From Verrucomicrobiaceae bacterium (GTDB lineage Bacteria; Verrucomicrobiota; Verrucomicrobiia; Verrucomicrobiales; Verrucomicrobiaceae), in the NCBI GenBank assembly GCA_016713035.1, contig JADJPW010000006.1, forward strand, positions 248,001 through 312,000: a stretch of 64,000 nucleotides of DNA. The letters run 5' to 3'. Position 1 is the first letter of the stretch; every line of letters begins with the position of its first letter. Of the stretch, positions 53,307-62,379 are shown in pieces. The notes below the pieces were generated by a model that had not been told where the DNA came from, did not search any database, and was given only the letters and a program-made list of their open reading frames with translations. The translations under genes were made by a program, and so were the position numbers.

Positions 53307-53760
53307 CCGCCCCCAAAAAGCCCCGAGCGAAATCCACCCCCAGCACTGCCACTCCATCCGCTAAACCCGCACGCCTCCGCAAGCTCGTGCGCGTACAGCC
53401 CAAGGCCTCCAAGCGCAACAGCCAAGAGGATACCATCATGAAACTCGCCAAAGAAGTCAATTCCTGCCCCGTCTGTGGCTACGACGACCTCGCCGAGCCC
53501 GCACGCAATCGCACAGGTGGAGCCTCCATGGAAATCTGCCCCTGCTGCGGCTTCCAATTTGGTGTCACCGATGATGACGACGGCATCAGCTACGACGAAT
53601 TCCGCGAAACCTGGATCAGCGGCGGCATGCGCTGGCAGAGCAAAGGCAAAAAACTCCCCCAGACTTCCATCCGCATACCCAGCTCGCCAATCTCGCCCTC
53701 CGTGTGACTTTAGCCCGCGTCAAAGGCCGTCCACCCCGGATGAAGCCCGAATACGCCTAA
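53303..53760 (+). CDS. Cysteine-rich CPCC-type protein, possible immunity partner, frame broken
   Basis: Starts within the stop of the toxin-like gene (ATGA at 53303); ATG 53438 (MKLAKEVNSCPVCGYDDLAE) is an alternative start that removes a Lys/Ser/Pro-rich extension. Core: CPVCGYDDL, MEICPCCGFQFGVTDDDDGI and YDEFRETWISGGMRWQSKGK. The family usually ends PP-x-W/F-x-P-x-x-QL; that ending (PPDFHPHTQLANL) is found in the next frame, reached by adding one A to the A6 run near 53648, giving a stop at 53758-53760. Such small Cys-rich proteins often sit next to toxins as immunity proteins, which is inference here. Confidence 0.6.
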
Positions 53761-53848
53761 AAAGCGCCAGCCTGCCCATCCTCTGCTTTTCGGCTCCGCA
53801 TTTGAAGGCCACACTTGCCATCACCTCCCGGCGCATGCACCTCCCCTC

Positions 53849-55375
53849 ATGACTGAGGCAGATGAGTATTTAAAAATCGCCGCCGACTTCCAGCTCGGCA
53901 GCCTAGAGACCGAATCGCAGCATCCCCTCACCGTCGATCTGTCTCGTCAGGCACAGGAAGATCTGCCCCAGGCACTCGAAAGCCTGCGTCAGGTCGATCT
54001 CCTCGCCCTCCGCCGCATGGAGGAAAAATCCGCGCCGCTCATTGATCTCGCACGGGCCATCGCCGCCACCTTTGCCGCTGGAAAACGCATCTACCTCTGT
54101 GGCTGCGGAGCCACCGGACGCCTAGCACTCAGCATCGAGATTTTTTGCCGCCAGGGTACCCTTCCATGGCCGCGACCCGATAGCGTCCGCGCCTTCATGG
54201 CCGGTGGTGATCTCGCTCTGATCAAAGCCATCGAAACCTTCGAGGACCACCCGGAATACGGCGCACGCCAGCTCGCGGAGCTCGGATTCGAAGACGGCGA
54301 CCTCCTCATCAGTGCAACCGAAGGCGGTGAAACCCCCTTCGTCATCGGTGCCACCGAGCACGCCGCCGCACACTCGCAAAACACCCCCTGGTTCCTCTAT
54401 TGCAATCCAGACGATCTCCTCGCCGCAGCCGCCGAGCGCAGCCGCCGCGTCCTCGCCGACTCCCGCATCCGTAAGCTCAATCTCGCCGTCGGCCCCATGG
54501 CCATCAGCGGCAGCACACGTATGCAGTCCAGCACGGTGCTGGAGGCAGCTATCGGCTTCGCCCTCATGCATGCAGGTACGCCAGAAAGTGCTCCACAGGA
54601 GGTCTCGCGGCTGCTCCAGCTCGTCCAGGCCCACGACGGTCAATTCATCGCTCCCTTCATCGAAAAAGAAGCCGCCATCTACCAAAGCGGAGGCCACCTC
54701 ATGTATCGCAGTGACGAATACGGCATCACCGTCGTCACCGACACCACTGAGCGAGCTCCCACCTTCAGCCTCGCCCCTTTTGAAAAACAGGATGATCCGG
54801 CCGCGCCGCTCTCCTGGTGCCATTTTTATCTCCCAGACCAGCCAGACGCACTTTCCGCCTGGCACGCACTCCTCGGACGTGCCCCACGCACGCTTGATTG
54901 GCCGGAAGTGCGTCATCTCGCCGGAGCGGCCATTTTGGGCTCCTACGACCTCTCACGCCAAACACGCGAAAAACGCCAAAATCGCCTCTCTGGCCCCCAG
55001 ATGGCCGAATTCTCCATTTCCGGCCTCCCAGGGGCCATTTCTTGGCAAATTGACGGCTACAGGCACCTAGAGCCCATCTCCGCCCCCGCCTTCCACCGCC
55101 ATCTGATGCTTAAAATGTGGATCAACATCCACTCCACCCTCGTCATGGGCCGCATGGGCCGCTACCGCGACAATCTCATGACTTTCGTCAAACCCAGCAA
55201 CAACAAGCTCATCGACCGCGCCGTCCGCTACGTCCGCCTCCTCGCCAGTCATCACACCGACACCGTCCCCGACTACGAAACCGTCGTCCGCGCCCTCTTT
55301 GACCAGCGCGCGATCATGCAAGTCGGTGATGCCATCGTCCTACGCACCCTCGCCGCCGTCTGCCCCGGCATTTGA
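53849..55375 (+). CDS. MurQ/GckR-like double-SIS-domain protein
   Basis: 508 residues. SIS-type signatures RIYLCGCGATGRLALSIEIF, DGDLLISATEGGETPFVIGA and VGPMAISGSTRMQSSTVLEA match N-acetylmuramic acid 6-phosphate etherase and the eukaryotic glucokinase regulator. The length is well above the about 300 residues of MurQ and fits a second SIS-like half (HLAGAAILGSYDLSRQTREK onward), as in GckR. Probably binds or cleaves an amino-sugar phosphate from peptidoglycan turnover. Start ATG 53849. Confidence 0.77.
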   Translation: MTEADEYLKIAADFQLGSLETESQHPLTVDLSRQAQEDLPQALESLRQVDLLALRRMEEKSAPLIDLARAIAATFAAGKRIYLCGCGATGRLALSIEIFCRQGTLPWPRPDSVRAFMAGGDLALIKAIETFEDHPEYGARQLAELGFEDGDLLISATEGGETPFVIGATEHAAAHSQNTPWFLYCNPDDLLAAAAERSRRVLADSRIRKLNLAVGPMAISGSTRMQSSTVLEAAIGFALMHAGTPESAPQEVSRLLQLVQAHDGQFIAPFIEKEAAIYQSGGHLMYRSDEYGITVVTDTTERAPTFSLAPFEKQDDPAAPLSWCHFYLPDQPDALSAWHALLGRAPRTLDWPEVRHLAGAAILGSYDLSRQTREKRQNRLSGPQMAEFSISGLPGAISWQIDGYRHLEPISAPAFHRHLMLKMWINIHSTLVMGRMGRYRDNLMTFVKPSNNKLIDRAVRYVRLLASHHTDTVPDYETVVRALFDQRAIMQVGDAIVLRTLAAVCPGI

Positions 55376-55411
55376 CATCCAGCCGCATCCACTCTCCTTC
55401 GCTCTCGACCC

Positions 55412-56446
55412 ATGCTCTCCGAAAACGACATCCGCACCGCTCTCGCCAACGTCCGCTACCCCGGCTTCAGCCGCGACATCCTCTCCTTTGGCCTCGTCAA
55501 AGCCATCCGTCTCGATGGCCCCGATCTTACCGTCAGCATCAGCCTCGCCACCCGCGACCCGAACATCCCCCGCCTCATCCACGAGCAGGCCATGGACGTG
55601 CTCCAGAAGCTCCCTGGCATCGGCCAAGTCCGCCTCGACTTCGACATCAAAGACCCACCCGGCACCAACACCACGGCCTCGGAGAAAATGGGCAAATCCA
55701 GCATTCCAGGCGTCAAAAAAATCATCGCCATCGCCTCTGGCAAAGGTGGCGTCGGCAAAAGCACCGTCGCCAGCAACCTCGCCGTCGCTCTCAGTCAGCA
55801 GGGACTCCGCGTCGGCCTCTGCGACTGCGACCTCTACGGCCCCAGCATCGCCCACATGTTCGGCACCGATGAGCGCCCCTATCAAAACGATGAGCAGCAG
55901 ATCATCCCCATCGAAAAACACGGCCTCCAGCTCATCTCCATGGGCTTCCTTCTCGAAGACGACTCCCCGGTCATCGTCCGCGGCCCCATCGCTACCCGTT
56001 ACACGCAGCAATTCCTCCGCCAAGTCGCCTGGAAAGACCTCGATGTCCTCCTACTCGACCTCCCACCCGGCACGGGCGACATCCAGCTCACCATCGTCCA
56101 AACCGTGGCCCTCGACGGTGCCATCATCGTCACCACCCCTCAAGAAGTCGCCCTCATCGACGCCCGCAAAGCCGTCGGCATGTTCCAAAAAGTCAACGTC
56201 CCCATCCTCGGCATCATTGAAAACATGAGCTACTTCCTCTGCCCCTCCGACGGCAAGGAATACGCTATCTTCGGTCAAGGCGGCGGTGAAAAAGAGGCCA
56301 AGCGCCTCGGTGTCCCCCTCCTGGGCCGCATCCCTATCGAAATGCCCCTCCGTGAGAGCGGCGACAGCGGGCAGCCCCACACCCTCCAAAACCCCAGCAG
56401 CCCCACATCCCTCCTCTTCAGCGCCATCGCTCGGTCACTCGGCTAA
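55412..56446 (+). CDS. Mrp/ApbC (NBP35-family) Fe-S carrier ATPase
   Basis: 344 residues. N-terminal DUF59/MIP18-like part (ALANVRYPGFSRDILSFGLV), then deviant Walker A KIIAIASGKGGVGKSTVASN, LCDCDLYGPSIAHMF, DVLLLDLPPGTGDIQLTI and ENMSYFLCPSDGKEYAIFGQ. Family members transfer Fe-S clusters to target proteins. The usual C-terminal CxxC cluster ligand reads CPSD here, leaving one of the two cysteines. Begins 37 nt after the MurQ-like gene. Confidence 0.9.
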   Translation: MLSENDIRTALANVRYPGFSRDILSFGLVKAIRLDGPDLTVSISLATRDPNIPRLIHEQAMDVLQKLPGIGQVRLDFDIKDPPGTNTTASEKMGKSSIPGVKKIIAIASGKGGVGKSTVASNLAVALSQQGLRVGLCDCDLYGPSIAHMFGTDERPYQNDEQQIIPIEKHGLQLISMGFLLEDDSPVIVRGPIATRYTQQFLRQVAWKDLDVLLLDLPPGTGDIQLTIVQTVALDGAIIVTTPQEVALIDARKAVGMFQKVNVPILGIIENMSYFLCPSDGKEYAIFGQGGGEKEAKRLGVPLLGRIPIEMPLRESGDSGQPHTLQNPSSPTSLLFSAIARSLG

Positions 56447-56537
56447 TTCGCTTTCAGAGCCTCGTTTTTGACTGGGAGCGAGAGGAGGCGATTTGTTCCT
56501 TGGCATTCGGCATATTTCGGCGCAGGAGAAGGGCAAC

Positions 56538-57661
56538 ATGTCACACCCATTTATCGAACTCGGCGTCCCGCAGGCTATGATCCGCGCTTTGGAGGAGCTG
56601 GGCATCGTGAATCCCACACCTGTGCAGCAGCAGGTGATCCCATTTCTGATCGAAAAAGGCAGCGATCTCATCACCCAGGCGCAGACCGGCACGGGGAAGA
56701 CGGCGGCCTTTGGACTGCCGCTGCTGATGCGGATGGACCCGATGCACAGGGACGTGCAGGGACTGGTCCTGGCACCCACTCGCGAGCTGGCAAAGCAGAT
56801 CGGCAAGCAGCTCTTTCGATTCACGAAGTACACGGACAAAATCTTCATCGAAGTCGCCGGTGGGGTGACAATATCGACCAGCAAATCGAGCGTCTGCGCC
56901 GTCCGACGCACATCGTCGTCGCCACGCCTGGTCGCTTGCTCGATCTGCTGGAAAAAGATGCCCTCACGCTCGAATTCGTGCGCTACGTCGTGCTAGATGA
57001 GGCGGATGAGATGCTGAGCATGGGCTTTAAAAAGCAGCTTGGCGAGATTTTGAAGCTCGCGGCCATGCGTCGCAGCACTTGGCTCTTTTCTGCGACCTTC
57101 CCAGAGTCCATCGAGGCGCTGATCAAGGGCTGCATGTCTGTGAGCGCCCACCGCCTCCAGATCGACACCGCGAATGTGGTCAATCGCGACATCGACCACC
57201 GCTTCGCGATCTGTAAGCGGGCAGAAAAGACCGCTTTCATCACCAACTTCCTCAAACGCCAAAAGGAGCAACGCGGCCTCATTTTTTGCCGGACGAAGCA
57301 TGGCGCGATGGATCTCTGTAACGAACTCCGTGAGCAAGGCTTCGCCGTGGAGGTGCTCCAGGGCGATCTGATGCAAAAGGAGCGAGATAAGGTGATGCGG
57401 GCCTTCAAAAAGGAGCGTGTGCAATTCGTCGTCGCGACCGATGTGGCTGCGCGTGGCATCGACGTAGCGGGCTTGAGCTTTGTCATTCACCACCAGCTCC
57501 CAGACCAGATCGAGTACTACACGCATCGGAGCGGACGCACCGCCCGCGCAGGGAACAAAGGCATGTCTTTGGCCCTGATCGAACCGACTGAGAAGGCGCA
57601 GATCACCGAGATCGAAAATAGGCTGCGGGTGAGTTTTAAACCCTATTCGACCAGAGGCTGA
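56538..57661 (+). CDS. DEAD-box RNA helicase, one frame break
   Basis: About 374 residues, ATG 56538 (MSHPFIELGVPQAMIRALEE). Motifs: Q motif NPTPVQQQVIP, AQTGTGKTAAFGLPLL, APTRELAKQ, then after a break VVATPGRLLDLL, VVLDEADEMLSMGF, LFSATFP, RGLIFCRTKHGAMDLC, VATDVAARGIDVAG and HRSGRTARAG. The break is at the G-run 56862-56865 (four G; five keep VAGGGDNIDQQIERL in frame). Unwinds RNA in ribosome assembly or decay. No long C-terminal extension, so a minimal RhlE/CsdA-core type. Confidence 0.88.
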
Positions 57662-57783
57662 GCGAGCCAGCGAAAAGCCAGGATCTTTTTTTGTGCGAGT
57701 AGCCTTACTCACGACGAAACTGTATCCTGGGCGTAATTTTCACCCTTACATCCGCGTACGAGAAGAACCCCAAATTCACCGCT

Positions 57784-60231
57784 ATGTCCCCATATCGTCA
57801 TTTTTTCCTCGCAGCAGTTTGTTTTGCCACAACGGCAGTCCATGCATCCTACCCAGAGTTCAGTGGCTTGAAGCCCAATGGTGGGCAGCGGGGGACTGAG
57901 GTGAAGCTGACTCTGACAGGCAACCGCCTCGCGGATTTTGAGAGCCTCATTTTCTTCACTCCTGGCTTCACGCAAAAGAGTGTGGAGAAGGCTGAAAATG
58001 GCAAAGTGGACCTCACGCTCGCCATCGCGCCAGAGGTACTGCCAGGGAACCACTTCATGCGCATCCGCACCAAGACTGGCATCTCTCACCCACGTCAGTT
58101 TTTCGTCGGCATCTTCCCCAACGTGGACGAAAAAGAGCCCAACAGTGACTTTGAGACCCCGCAGATCATCTCCATGAATCAAACGGTCGAAGGCGTGGTG
58201 CAGAACGAGGATGTGGACTACTACCGCCTGAGCCTGAAAAAAGGCCAGCGCATCTCTGTCGAGGTCGATGGCCTGCGCCTCGGTTACACGGTTTTTGACC
58301 CCTTCCTCGCCATCATCGACAAGGAACGCTTTGAGAAGGTCATCTCCGATGACACCATCCTCCACCGCCAAGACGGCTATTGCTCCTACGTGGCCGAGGA
58401 AGATGGTGATTATACGGTCATGATCCGTGAGTCGTCCTATCGGGGCGGCGGCAATAGTTTTTACCGCCTGCATGTCGGTGGGTATCGCCGCCCAGATGTG
58501 GTTTATCCCGCCGGTGGCAAGATTGGCAGCAAGACGCATGTGCGCTTCATTGAGCGTGATGGCAGCTTTGAGGAGGAGGCGCAGCTCCCTGGGGAGGTCG
58601 ATCCTTCCTTCATGCTCTATTCGAAGACGCAGGAGCCCGCTCCCAGTGGCAATCCCTTCCGCTTGGTACATTTTGACAATGCCCTCGAAGTCGAGCCGAA
58701 CGAGGACCAAGCCACTGCCTCGCCTGCCGCGGGTGAGCCCATCGCCATCAATGGCATCATCGCAAAGGCTGGCGACGTCGATTACTTCAAAGTGCCTCTC
58801 AAAAAAGGCATGGCGCTGGAGATGCAGACCTTTGCCCAGAGCCTCGGCAGCCCGCTCGATAGCGTGGTCAACATCTACAATGCCAAAGGCAGCGCTCTCG
58901 CTAGCAATGACGACGGTGGTGGCCGCCGCCGCCTCGATAGCAAGGTGAAAGTAAATATCCCAGCCGACGGTGATTACTTCATCCGCGTCACCGATCACCT
59001 GGATCGCGGTGGTCCGAATTTCGTCTATCGGATCGAGCTCATCGCTGCCGAGCCAGACCTCTATTTTGCTTCGCCACAATTCACGGTGAACGACACGCAC
59101 TACCGCCAATTCATCGCCGTGCCCAAAGGTGGCCGATATGCCACCCTGGTGAACATTTCCCGCAACAACGTCGGTGGTGATTTCAAATTCACCGCACCGA
59201 GCCTCCCTGCTGGCGTGAAGCTGCTCACCGAGCTAGCACCCAAAGATCTCGGCAACGTTCCGCTCCTCTTTGAAGCCGCAGCGGATGCCCCGCTCGGACA
59301 CCAGACGGTCCCGCTCAAGCTCAATCCTCTCGACCCGAACACCAAAACCATCGGCAAACTGCGCCAGGAGTTTGACGTCGTGCGCAGTGGCAACGTCGTC
59401 TATTACACGGAAATCGAAGACAAATTGCCCGTCGCCGTCATTGACGAGGCTCCCTACTCCCTGGAGATCGGAAAGCCCACCACCGCGCTCGTCGCCAATG
59501 GTGTGCAGGACCTCAAAGTCACTGCGAAACGGAAAGAAGGCTTCAAAAATGCCATCCGCGTCTTCATGATCTGGAAAAGCCCCGGTGTGAGCTGCCTCGG
59601 TGAGCAAACCATCCCTGAAGGCCAAAATGAATGCGTCTTTAACCTCGATGCGAACGGCGCTGTCACCGACGGGAAATGGAACTACACCGTCATGGGCGAG
59701 GTCGATGCTGGGAATGGCCGCATCTACAACGCGAGCCCATTTACCGAGGTCACCACCACCACGGCCTACCTCACCGCACCGGCCATCCCGCTCGTGGCCG
59801 TGGAGCAGGGGAAAGAAAGCGTCATGGTCGCCAAGCTGGAGCACCTGAAGCCCTTTGAAGGCAGCGCGAAAGCCCAGGTCCTTGGCGTGCCCGACACCAT
59901 CGAAATCGAAAGCGCCGAAATCACCAAGGAAACCAAAGAGGTCGCCTTTAAGGTCAAAACCACGAACAAGTCGCCGGTCGGCAAACAAGGTAATCTCTTT
60001 GTCCGAGTCGATGTCCCTGTTGCTGGTGGCACCACCACGCACCGAATCGCCCTTGGCTCCATCCTGCGGATCGACGCCCCGCGCAAGGTCGTCGCGCCAC
60101 CACCTGCTGCCCCAGTGGTCGCCGCGAACAAGCCCAAGGAAGCCCCCAAGCCTGCTGCTGCCGCACCCGCTGCGAAACCACTCAGCCGCCTCGAACAGCT
60201 CCGCCAAGAAGCCGCTGGTGGGAAGAAATGA
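57784..60231 (+). CDS. Secreted protein with two pre-peptidase C-terminal (PPC) domains
   Basis: 815 residues. Signal peptide MSPYRHFFLAAVCFATTAVH, an IPT/TIG-like first domain (LKPNGGQRGTEVKLTLTGNR), then two PPC-type modules: EKEPNSDFETPQIISMNQTV with DVDYYRLSLKKGQRISVEVD, and VEPNEDQATASPAAGEPIAI with DVDYFKVPLKKGMALEMQ. Further beta domains follow, and a Pro/Ala-rich C-terminus. Such proteins are typical of PVC-group secretomes, often near DUF1549/DUF1553 genes, which are absent here. Function unknown, probably binding. Confidence 0.8.
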   Translation: MSPYRHFFLAAVCFATTAVHASYPEFSGLKPNGGQRGTEVKLTLTGNRLADFESLIFFTPGFTQKSVEKAENGKVDLTLAIAPEVLPGNHFMRIRTKTGISHPRQFFVGIFPNVDEKEPNSDFETPQIISMNQTVEGVVQNEDVDYYRLSLKKGQRISVEVDGLRLGYTVFDPFLAIIDKERFEKVISDDTILHRQDGYCSYVAEEDGDYTVMIRESSYRGGGNSFYRLHVGGYRRPDVVYPAGGKIGSKTHVRFIERDGSFEEEAQLPGEVDPSFMLYSKTQEPAPSGNPFRLVHFDNALEVEPNEDQATASPAAGEPIAINGIIAKAGDVDYFKVPLKKGMALEMQTFAQSLGSPLDSVVNIYNAKGSALASNDDGGGRRRLDSKVKVNIPADGDYFIRVTDHLDRGGPNFVYRIELIAAEPDLYFASPQFTVNDTHYRQFIAVPKGGRYATLVNISRNNVGGDFKFTAPSLPAGVKLLTELAPKDLGNVPLLFEAAADAPLGHQTVPLKLNPLDPNTKTIGKLRQEFDVVRSGNVVYYTEIEDKLPVAVIDEAPYSLEIGKPTTALVANGVQDLKVTAKRKEGFKNAIRVFMIWKSPGVSCLGEQTIPEGQNECVFNLDANGAVTDGKWNYTVMGEVDAGNGRIYNASPFTEVTTTTAYLTAPAIPLVAVEQGKESVMVAKLEHLKPFEGSAKAQVLGVPDTIEIESAEITKETKEVAFKVKTTNKSPVGKQGNLFVRVDVPVAGGTTTHRIALGSILRIDAPRKVVAPPPAAPVVAANKPKEAPKPAAAAPAAKPLSRLEQLRQEAAGGKK

Positions 60232-60236
60232 GGGCT

Positions 60237-60284
60237 GTAGTCACGCTGGTGACCTGCAAATAGGAGCGACGCCGATGGTCGCCC
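60237..60284. repeat. Double hairpin (REP-like candidate)
   Basis: Two short stems in tandem: GTCAC/GTGAC (60240-60244, 60249-60253) and GCGAC/GTCGC (60266-60270, 60278-60282), just after the stop of the PPC-domain gene. No T-tract follows, so a terminator is not indicated. Confidence 0.4.
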
Positions 60285-60357
60285 GTAGATTAGATGAAAA
60301 AAGTGCGAAAGGTGCTTAGTCTTGCCGCGTTTCGGACGCGCACTCCAGATCTACACC

Positions 60358-61080
60358 ATGAAAACTCCCGCTTTCATCCCCGCTATTCTGCTTATTACGG
60401 CCTCCGCCCTCCCAGCTCGTGAATTCACGGATACTCAGGGGCGTAAACTCGATGCCGAGATCGTCGCTGCCGCTGCTGGGCAGGTGACGCTGCAACGTGT
60501 CACTGACAAGCGCACCTTCGCGGTCCCCGTCACCACCTTTAGTGAAGCAGATCAGAAATTCATCACCGAATGGGCTGCCTCAAACACGAAATACAGCTTC
60601 GATGTCACCTACACGAAAAAGAAGCTCAATGAGACAAAGACCCGCCGCAATAACACCACCTACGAAGAGGAAACCTGGGTCTATAAAATCAATATCAAGA
60701 ACCGGCTCCCGGCGGCTGTCGGGGACTTGCGCCTCGACTACTGGTGCTTTCGCCGTGCCGACTCTGGGAAAGGCAAGGGCTCCGCTCGGATCGAGACCTC
60801 TGGCAGCTCCAATATCCCTGCCATCGCCGGGGCCAGCTCGATAACCCTCGACACCTCGGAGATCATTTTGAGCAAACAGAAGCTCGACGGCGGTTTTTAC
60901 TACATCAACGGCGAGAACGCTCAACAGTCAGACGCCGTCGGTGGACTCGCCGTGCGCATCTTTGATAAAAACGGCAAGGAAGTCCATAAATGGGCCACGA
61001 AGGACGATCTCCTCGCGGCCGCTGTCGGTAAACCGACGGGTGGCGGGTCCAATTCTGAAAAACGCCCGCCTGCCCCATAA
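60358..61080 (+). CDS. Secreted SHD1-like-domain protein
   Basis: 240 residues from ATG 60358 (MKTPAFIPAILLITASALPA signal peptide). N-terminal SHD1-like module: REFTDTQGRKLDAEIVAAAA, then FAVPVTTFSEADQKFITEW, closely resembling the start of the protein at 4197-5414. The rest is beta-rich (FDVTYTKKKLNETKTRRNNT; WVYKINIKNRLPAAVGDLRL) and ends Gly/Ser/Pro-rich. Unknown function, probably periplasmic or outer-surface. Confidence 0.7.
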   Translation: MKTPAFIPAILLITASALPAREFTDTQGRKLDAEIVAAAAGQVTLQRVTDKRTFAVPVTTFSEADQKFITEWAASNTKYSFDVTYTKKKLNETKTRRNNTTYEEETWVYKINIKNRLPAAVGDLRLDYWCFRRADSGKGKGSARIETSGSSNIPAIAGASSITLDTSEIILSKQKLDGGFYYINGENAQQSDAVGGLAVRIFDKNGKEVHKWATKDDLLAAAVGKPTGGGSNSEKRPPAP

Positions 61081-61218
61081 AAAGCAATCTTCGGTGGGAA
61101 GAATCCTTGGCTGTGGCCTGCGCAAATCGTAGCCATTGGCTCTTTTGGAGAATCAAATGTGCATGATTGACAAAAAAGAGTGTTTTTGGGTGCGTTTGAG
61201 TTCTCTCCTCACTCCACC

Positions 61219-62256
61219 ATGAAAAAATACAACGTCGGCATAATCGGATACGGCTGGGCGGCCACCGCCCACATCGAAGCGATCAATAAAACCACCCAGG
61301 GCCAAGTCACCGCGATCTACTCGTCTCGTAAGCTCGATGACGCCGAGCTCAGCGCCAAATATGGGCGCCCCATGAAAAGCTACACCAGCACCGATGCCAT
61401 GCTGGCAGACCCAGACATCCATGTGGTGGACATCACCAGCTATCCCAGCCAGCACCGCGATCAGGCCATCGCCGCCGCAAACGCCAAGAAACATGTCATC
61501 CTGGAAAAACCCATGGCCAATAGCCTCCAGGAAGTCCGTGAAATCGCCGCCGCTACCAAGGCCAATGGCGTGCAGGGCTGCGTCTGCTTCGAGTGCCGCT
61601 TTTCAAACCAATTCACCGTCACCAAGGCACTCATTGATGAAGGTTTGCTCGGAAAGCTGCACTACGGTGAAATCGACTACTATCATGGCATCGGCCCCTG
61701 GTACGGCCAGTTCCGCTGGAATACGGGCAAAAAGGACGGCGGCAGCGCCCTGCTCACCGCTGGCTGCCATGCCCTGGATGCCCTGCTCATGATGATGGGC
61801 AATGAAGTCGAAAGCGTCAGCTCCTTCTCCACCAAGAGCAGCAGCGACATCTTCAAACCCTACGAATACGACACCAGCAGCGTCACCATCCTGCACTTCA
61901 AAAATGGCTCGGTCGGCAAGTCCGCAGCCATCGTGGACTGCCTCCAGCCCTACTACTTCCACACCCACCTCTGTGGCAGCCAGGGCAGCCTATTGGATGA
62001 TAAATTCCACTCCATGAAGCTGCACACCGATAAGCAGCACTGGAGCAAGCTCTCCATGAAAATGCTCGATAGTGGCGACGTCAGCGACCATCCCTATCAG
62101 AGCCAGTTCCAGGCCTTCTTCGACTCCCTCGATGCAGGCAAGCCCATGCCACTCACCAGCTTTGAAGAATCCCTCAAGACCTTCGAAGTCATCTTCGCCG
62201 CAGACAAGAGCGCCGAGCAGGGTGGCAAGCCGGTGAAAATCAGCGACATGCGTTGA
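61219..62256 (+). CDS. Gfo/Idh/MocA-family oxidoreductase
   Basis: 345 residues from ATG 61219 (MKKYNVGIIGYGWAATAHIE). Rossmann GxGxxA-type GIIGYGWAATAHI, VVDITSYPSQHRDQAI, VILEKPMANSLQEVREIAAA with the EKP motif, and GGSALLTAGCHALDALLMMM in the C-terminal alpha/beta domain. NAD(P)-dependent sugar or inositol dehydrogenase family; no signal peptide. Substrate not evident. A strong terminator follows at 62281. Confidence 0.9.
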   Translation: MKKYNVGIIGYGWAATAHIEAINKTTQGQVTAIYSSRKLDDAELSAKYGRPMKSYTSTDAMLADPDIHVVDITSYPSQHRDQAIAAANAKKHVILEKPMANSLQEVREIAAATKANGVQGCVCFECRFSNQFTVTKALIDEGLLGKLHYGEIDYYHGIGPWYGQFRWNTGKKDGGSALLTAGCHALDALLMMMGNEVESVSSFSTKSSSDIFKPYEYDTSSVTILHFKNGSVGKSAAIVDCLQPYYFHTHLCGSQGSLLDDKFHSMKLHTDKQHWSKLSMKMLDSGDVSDHPYQSQFQAFFDSLDAGKPMPLTSFEESLKTFEVIFAADKSAEQGGKPVKISDMR

Positions 62257-62280
62257 TTCCGCCGTCAGGAAGCACCCATC

Positions 62281-62314
62281 AGCGGCCATTCGGGTAGCGA
62301 ATGGCCGCTTTTTC
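62281..62314 (+). terminator. Rho-independent terminator after the oxidoreductase gene
   Basis: Perfect 12-bp stem AGCGGCCATTCG (62281-62292) with CGAATGGCCGCT (62298-62309), loop GGTAG, then TTTTT ending at 62313. It lies 25 nt after the oxidoreductase stop codon. Confidence 0.85.
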
Positions 62315-62379
62315 ATGCTGCGCAAACGAGCAAAGCATGGTTGTGTAAGCGGCCATTTTCGGCTCTTTCCGCCCACTCC

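Noticed and set aside
57709..59109. 466-residue minus-strand ORF
   Set aside because: Antisense shadow of the PPC-domain gene; no motif and no start context.
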